A stretch of DNA of 64,000 nt from JACVRW01 sp963813495 (GTDB taxonomy: Bacteria; Actinomycetota; Thermoleophilia; Solirubrobacterales; Thermoleophilaceae): positions 496,001 to 560,000 of the forward strand of contig CAWEZC010000011.1 in the NCBI GenBank assembly GCA_963813495.1, given 5' to 3'. Of this stretch, positions 60,210 through 64,000 are shown piece by piece. The notes beneath the pieces were generated by a model that searched no databases, was not told the DNA's origin, and saw only the letters and a list, made by a program, of their open reading frames with translations. Every line of letters begins with the position of its first letter. Within the stretch, counting starts at the first letter, position 1. The position numbers and the translations under genes were made by a program.

Positions 60210-60982
60210 TGGCCGGCGAAATGCGCCCGTACAGCCGGACGGAGTTCAACCGGGCGCTGATCGTCAACGCCCTGACGCAGCCCTTCAACGTGGTGCTGCT
60301 GGCGGCGATCGTGATCGCCGGCCTGCTGCTCGACCTGCTGCTGCCGCTGCTGGCCGTGGGCCTCGTGGTCTACGGGATCGCCGCGGCGCGAACCTACTTC
60401 GACGAGGACGAGGCCGGCAAGGTGCTCGAGGGCGAGCGCGAGAAGCGGCGCGAGGCACTCGAGGCCGGGCGCCTCGACCCGCGCACGCTGGCCGAGCCGA
60501 TCGCCGGGCTGCTGGCCGAGGGCCGACGACGAGAAGCGCGCATCCGCGACGCGATCGACCGTGCCGAGCTGCCCTACGAGGAGGTCTCCCAGGAGGTCGA
60601 CCGCTTCATCCGCGCGATGGAGGACGGGGCACGGCGCGCGCAGCTGCTCTACGAGGCGCTCTCCGAGAGCCCGCCCGCAGCGGTCGAGCAGCGGCTCGGC
60701 CAAGTGCGCGACGATCCATCCAAGGCCGAGCTCACCGCCGCGCTCGACACGCAGCTCAGCGTCCTGCGCCGCATGGAGGGCCAGCTGCAGCGCTTCTACG
60801 ACGAGATGGAACGCGTGCTGGTGGAGCTCGACACCGTGCGCGGCAACCTCGTGTCGGTGTCGGCCTCCTCGGAGGCCGCCAACCAGGAGCGCCTCGCCGG
60901 CGAGGTCCGTGCGCTGCGCGAGGAGGTGGGCGCGGTGGCCGCCGGCATGAGCGAGGCCTACGAGCGCCCGGGGACGGCCTGA
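60209..60982 (+). CDS. membrane-anchored coiled-coil protein (partner of the VWA protein)
   Basis: The protein has 257 residues. One hydrophobic segment (NVVLLAAIVIAGLLLDLLLP to AVGLVVYGIAAA), probably two helices, is followed by a long charged helical region (EAGKVLEGEREKRREALEAG to ERLAGEVRALREEVGAVAAG). It resembles no family I can name. ATG 60209 overlaps the stop of the VWA gene by 1 nt (TGATG), so it is strictly coupled and likely part of the same complex at the membrane. Confidence 0.65.
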   Translation: MAGEMRPYSRTEFNRALIVNALTQPFNVVLLAAIVIAGLLLDLLLPLLAVGLVVYGIAAARTYFDEDEAGKVLEGEREKRREALEAGRLDPRTLAEPIAGLLAEGRRREARIRDAIDRAELPYEEVSQEVDRFIRAMEDGARRAQLLYEALSESPPAAVEQRLGQVRDDPSKAELTAALDTQLSVLRRMEGQLQRFYDEMERVLVELDTVRGNLVSVSASSEAANQERLAGEVRALREEVGAVAAGMSEAYERPGTA

Positions 60983-60983
60983 C

Positions 60984-61388
60984 CTACGGCGCCCGGGCGG
61001 TGATGTCCGCGAGCGCCTCCTCGCGGCTGTTGCAGGCGGCTATGCGCGACACGCGGCCGTCGCGCAGGCTGTGCACGAAGAACAGGTAGTCGCCCTGCGT
61101 GCCGTCCCCGCTCTTGATGCGGCGGTGGCCCACCACGAGCAGGTCGGGCTCGTGCGGTTCGAAGGTGAAGGGCGAAGCGCGGAACTCCTCGCCGCGCTCT
61201 TTGAACTCCGCGAAGAAGGCCCGCACGCCCTCGTGGCCCTTGAAGCTGCGCCCCTCGTGGTCCACGAACTCCACCTCGGGATGCAGCAGCCCGATGGCCA
61301 CCTCCGAACCGGACTCGCGATAGGTGGACCACAACTCCTGGACGGCTCGCAGGCGGGGGTCGGTCGCGGGGTCGGCGTCCACGCCCAA
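60984..61388 (-). CDS. SnoaL-like/NTF2-fold protein
   Basis: The protein has about 134 residues. LLHPEVEFVDHEGRSFKGHE, GVRAFFAEFKERGEEFRA and DLLVVGHRRIKSGDGTQGDY show the SnoaL-like alpha+beta cone fold. Function varies widely in this family (binding or isomerisation). The start is uncertain (TTG 61388 or GTG 61382). Its stop is 2 bp from the convergent coiled-coil gene, and it lies 10 bp after the sucD stop. Confidence 0.7.
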   Translation of the reverse strand: MGVDADPATDPRLRAVQELWSTYRESGSEVAIGLLHPEVEFVDHEGRSFKGHEGVRAFFAEFKERGEEFRASPFTFEPHEPDLLVVGHRRIKSGDGTQGDYLFFVHSLRDGRVSRIAACNSREEALADITARAP

Positions 61389-61398
61389 CCCCGCTCGC

Positions 61399-62277
61399 TC
61401 AGACTCTCGCGCCGAGTATCTCGACGGCGATCTCGGCGACCTCGGTGGGATTGCGCCCTACGCGGACGCCCCTCGCCTCGAGGGCCTCGGCCTTGGCCGC
61501 CGCCGTGCCCTTGGAGCCGGAGACGATGGCGCCGGCGTGCCCCATCGTCTTGCCCGGGGGCGCCGTGAAACCAGCGATGTAGGCCAGCACGGGCTTGGTC
61601 ACGTGGTCGGCGATGTAGTCGGCCGCCTCTTCCTCGGCCGAGCCGCCGATCTCGCCGCACATCGCGATCAGCTCGGTCTCCGGGTCGGCCTCGAAGAGCT
61701 CGATGATGTCGACGAAGCTGGAGCCCGGAACCGGGTCGCCGCCGATGCCCACAATCGAGCTGTTGCCGAAGCCGGACTGCGCCAGCTCGTTGCCGATCTG
61801 GTAGGTGAGCGTGCCGGACCGCGACACCAGCCCGACGTTGCCCTCCTTGAAGAACTGGGCGGGGATGATGCCTACGTTGGCCTTGCCGGGCGAGAGGATG
61901 CCGGGGCAGTTGGGCCCGATCAGGCGCGAGCGGCCTCGCCGCAGGTGGTTGTACACGCACAGCTCGTCGTGCGCCGGGATGCCCTCGGTGATCGTGATGA
62001 TCAGGTCGATGCCGGAATCCTCGGCCTCGAGGATCGAGTCGGCCGCGAAGCGCGGTGGCACGAACACCATCGCTGTGTTGGCGCCGGTCTCGCGCACCGC
62101 GTCATGGAAGGTGTCGAAGACTGGGATGCCGTCCACGTCCCGGCCGCCCTTGCCGGGCGTGACCCCCGAGACCACGTTGGTGCCGTAGTCGCGGTTGCGC
62201 AGGCTGTGGAAGGTGCCCTCCCTGCCGGTGATGCCCGAGACGCACAGCCGCGTGTCGGAGCCCACGAGGATCGCCAT
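61399..62277 (-). CDS. sucD: succinyl-CoA synthetase, alpha subunit
   Basis: The protein has 292 residues. LVGSDTRLCVSGITGREGTF binds CoA, IGPNCPGILSPGKANVGIIP is the family signature and GKTMGHAGAIVSGSKGTAAA contains the phosphorylated active-site His. With SucC it converts succinyl-CoA to succinate with ATP or GTP formation (TCA cycle). Its ATG overlaps the sucC stop by 1 nt. Confidence 0.95.
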   Translation of the reverse strand: MAILVGSDTRLCVSGITGREGTFHSLRNRDYGTNVVSGVTPGKGGRDVDGIPVFDTFHDAVRETGANTAMVFVPPRFAADSILEAEDSGIDLIITITEGIPAHDELCVYNHLRRGRSRLIGPNCPGILSPGKANVGIIPAQFFKEGNVGLVSRSGTLTYQIGNELAQSGFGNSSIVGIGGDPVPGSSFVDIIELFEADPETELIAMCGEIGGSAEEEAADYIADHVTKPVLAYIAGFTAPPGKTMGHAGAIVSGSKGTAAAKAEALEARGVRVGRNPTEVAEIAVEILGARV

Positions 62278-63431
62278 CAGGCGCGCGTTCCCGAACCGGC
62301 GAGCTCGACGACCTTCTCGGCGGCGCCGAGCATGGTCGCCTCCGTGTGCACGTTGGGCAGGTTGGCCTCGGCCAGCAGGGCGCGGCCCTCCTTGTCGTTG
62401 GTGCCGTCGAGGCGGACCACGAAGGGCACGGTCGGCTCGATCTGGGCGAAGGCTTCGATCAGGCCGCGGGCCACCTCGTCGCAGCGGGTGATGCCGCCGA
62501 AGATGTTGAACAGCACAGCGTTCACCTTGTCATCGGAGAGGATCACCTCGACGGCGCTGGTGATCGCCTCGGCCTTCGAGCCGCCGCCCGCATCGAGGAA
62601 GTTGGCCGGCCGGCCGCCGGCCTGGGCGACGACGTCAAGGGTCGACATCACGAGCCCGGCGCCGTTGCCGAGGATCCCCACGTTGCCGTCGAGCTTCACG
62701 TAGGTGAGCCCGCGCTCGGCCGCCATCCGCTCCTGAGGGTCCTCGCCCGACACGTCGCGCAGCTCCGCGATGTCGGGATGGCGAAAGAGCGCGTTGCCGT
62801 CGATCGTGACCTTGGCGTCCAGCGCCACCACGTCACGTGACTTGGTGATCAGCAGCGGGTTGACCTCCACCAGCGTGGCGTCCTCCGCCTCGAAGACCTC
62901 GTAGAGCTTGGCCAGCATGGCGCCCACCGGACGGATCACGTCGGCGGCGATGCCGGATTCGAAGGCCAGGCGGCGGCCGTGGAAGTCCTGAAAGCCGAGG
63001 AGCGGGTCCACGTGCAGCATCCGCATCGCGTCGGGATCGGTCTCCACGACCTCCTCCACGTCCATGCCGCCCATCTTCGAGAGCATGGCCATCGGCTGCT
63101 TGGCGGCCCGGTCGAAGACGATCGCCGCGTAGTACTCCTCGTCGATCTCGCTGGCCTTCTCCACGTAGATCTCGTGGACCGTGAAGCCGCGGATGTCCAT
63201 GCCCAGGATGGCCTCGGCGTGCTGCTCGGCCTCGCTGCGGTCGGCGGCCAACTTGATCCCGCCCGCCTTGCCGCGCCCGCCGATCTGCACCTGGGCCTTG
63301 ATCACCACCGGAAACCCGAGTTCCTCCGCGGCTTCGACCGCCTCCTGCACCGAAGCGGCGTGCTGACCGTCCGGCACCGACACGCCGTGCTTCTTGAACA
63401 GCTGCTTTCCCTGGTATTCGAGGAGATCCAT
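62277..63431 (-). CDS. sucC: succinyl-CoA synthetase, beta subunit
   Basis: The protein has 384 residues. MDLLEYQGKQLFKKHGVSVP is the N-terminus, VIKAQVQIGGRGKAGGIKLA the ATP-grasp start, VEVNPLLITKSRDVVALDAK the metal/nucleotide block and LFNIFGGITRCDEVARGLIE the C-terminal ligase part. It is the nucleotide-binding subunit with SucD. It is first in the sucCD operon and divergent from the HAD gene, sharing a 58-bp promoter region. Confidence 0.95.
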   Translation of the reverse strand: MDLLEYQGKQLFKKHGVSVPDGQHAASVQEAVEAAEELGFPVVIKAQVQIGGRGKAGGIKLAADRSEAEQHAEAILGMDIRGFTVHEIYVEKASEIDEEYYAAIVFDRAAKQPMAMLSKMGGMDVEEVVETDPDAMRMLHVDPLLGFQDFHGRRLAFESGIAADVIRPVGAMLAKLYEVFEAEDATLVEVNPLLITKSRDVVALDAKVTIDGNALFRHPDIAELRDVSGEDPQERMAAERGLTYVKLDGNVGILGNGAGLVMSTLDVVAQAGGRPANFLDAGGGSKAEAITSAVEVILSDDKVNAVLFNIFGGITRCDEVARGLIEAFAQIEPTVPFVVRLDGTNDKEGRALLAEANLPNVHTEATMLGAAEKVVELAGSGTRA

Positions 63432-63489
63432 GCCGTGTAGATAGAGTGCGCCGCCGCGCTCGGGCGCAGCACCCTATCGAAAGCATTTC

Positions 63490-64000
63490 ATGGCTCTACC
63501 GAAAGACGTCAAGTTCGTCACGTTCGACTGTTACGGCACCCTGATCGACTGGGAGAGTGGCGTATACGACGCCTTCCAGAAGGAGGCCGATCGCGACGGA
63601 TTCACCATCGACCGCGACGCACTCATCCCGCGCTTCATCGAGGTGCAGCGCGACATACAGAGGGGCTCCTACGAGCTCTACGCCGAGGTCCTGCGCCGCA
63701 CCGCTGTGCGCGTTGCGGGCGAGCTCGGCTGGGAGCTCGAGCCCTCGCGCTCGAACTTCCTGCCCAACAGCGTGCCCTCGTGGCAGCCTTTTCGCGAAAC
63801 CAACGCTCAGCTCGAGCGCTTCGCCAAGAAGTACGAGACGGGCGTGCTCTCCAACATCGACGACAAGCTGCTGGGCGCCACCCGGCGGCACTTCCGCACC
63901 GACTTCGATCTCGTGGTCACAGCGCAGCAGGTGCGCTCCTACAAGCCCGATCCGGCCCACTTCAAGGAGTGCGCGCGCCGGATCGAGGGCACCAAGAAGA
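63490..64000 (+). CDS. HAD-family hydrolase (haloacid dehalogenase-like), N-terminal part
   Basis: The visible 170 residues start at ATG 63490 and run off the window. KFVTFDCYGTLIDWESGVYD is motif I with the Asp nucleophile and the class II cap start; ETGVLSNIDDKLLG is motif II, and QVRSYKPDPAHF motif III with the Lys. It resembles type II haloacid dehalogenases and related phosphatases. The gene is divergent from sucC. Confidence 0.85.
   Translation, partial: MALPKDVKFVTFDCYGTLIDWESGVYDAFQKEADRDGFTIDRDALIPRFIEVQRDIQRGSYELYAEVLRRTAVRVAGELGWELEPSRSNFLPNSVPSWQPFRETNAQLERFAKKYETGVLSNIDDKLLGATRRHFRTDFDLVVTAQQVRSYKPDPAHFKECARRIEGTKK

Overview
The window is high-GC actinobacterial DNA. The product mix (glucosylglycerate synthesis, an ECF42-type sigma factor with DGPF/YciI partners, Lys/Arg-rich secreted propeller and prealbumin-fold proteins, DUF2252, DUF7144, DUF1269, amphi-Trp) points to Thermoleophilia, most likely Solirubrobacterales. 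That placement is inference from gene content; no rRNA is present to confirm it.

Region 1 (1-3.4 kb) is the left flank: the end of a DUF5996-like gene, an alpha/beta-hydrolase gene broken by two single-base shifts, and an epimerase/membrane-protein pair.

Region 2 (about 3.40-34.78 kb) looks like an old genomic island. An intact tRNA-Phe(GAA) gene lies at 34710-34782 (minus). A 44-bp copy of its 3' part, starting in the anticodon loop, lies at 3404-3447 in the same orientation with two mismatches. That is the signature left by a tyrosine-recombinase element that entered the 3' end of a tRNA gene. A fragment resembling a tyrosine integrase sits right beside the intact tRNA (34428-34640). The cargo is stress and homeostasis genes: a Na+/H+ antiporter, two K+ channels, diacylglycerol kinase/PAP2 lipid enzymes, amphi-Trp proteins, two DUF2252 proteins, three carboxymuconolactone-decarboxylase-like (CMD) proteins, two very large MalT-type LuxR regulators, MFS and AI-2E-type transporters, a G6PDH-like/SMP-30 pair, DUF1254 and DUF1269. 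Several of these occur twice, so part of the island looks duplicated. It also holds clear wreckage: a truncated kinase paralogue, a glycoside hydrolase 15 remnant, two genes cut head to head at 19473, and a 3' tRNA fragment with a CAU anticodon.

The most interesting signal is a directional 25-bp element, roughly GATTTCATGCC-N4-GGGGGATG, found 13 times. Every copy lies inside the island, and nearly all sit just upstream of a gene or operon in the same polarity; four lie 32-34 bp from a start codon. I found none in the flanks. It looks like the promoter or activator box of a dedicated island regulon, possibly served by the island's own LuxR proteins.

Region 3 (34.8-64 kb) is ordinary dense chromosome with many 1-4 bp overlaps between neighbouring genes: a secreted prealbumin-fold/DUF11 protein, YihY, a TetR/MFS efflux pair with a clear operator, a DUF3352 lipoprotein, an M23 peptidase, an MrfA-like helicase, gpgS and its phosphatase, a small catalase, glycerate kinase and macro-domain genes, the ECF42 operon, a sugar dehydrogenase whose propeller blades appear circularly permuted, an ATP-dependent DNA ligase, two aminotransferases, an SDR, a DtxR-type regulator, a VWA/solute-binding fusion, sucCD, and the start of a HAD hydrolase.
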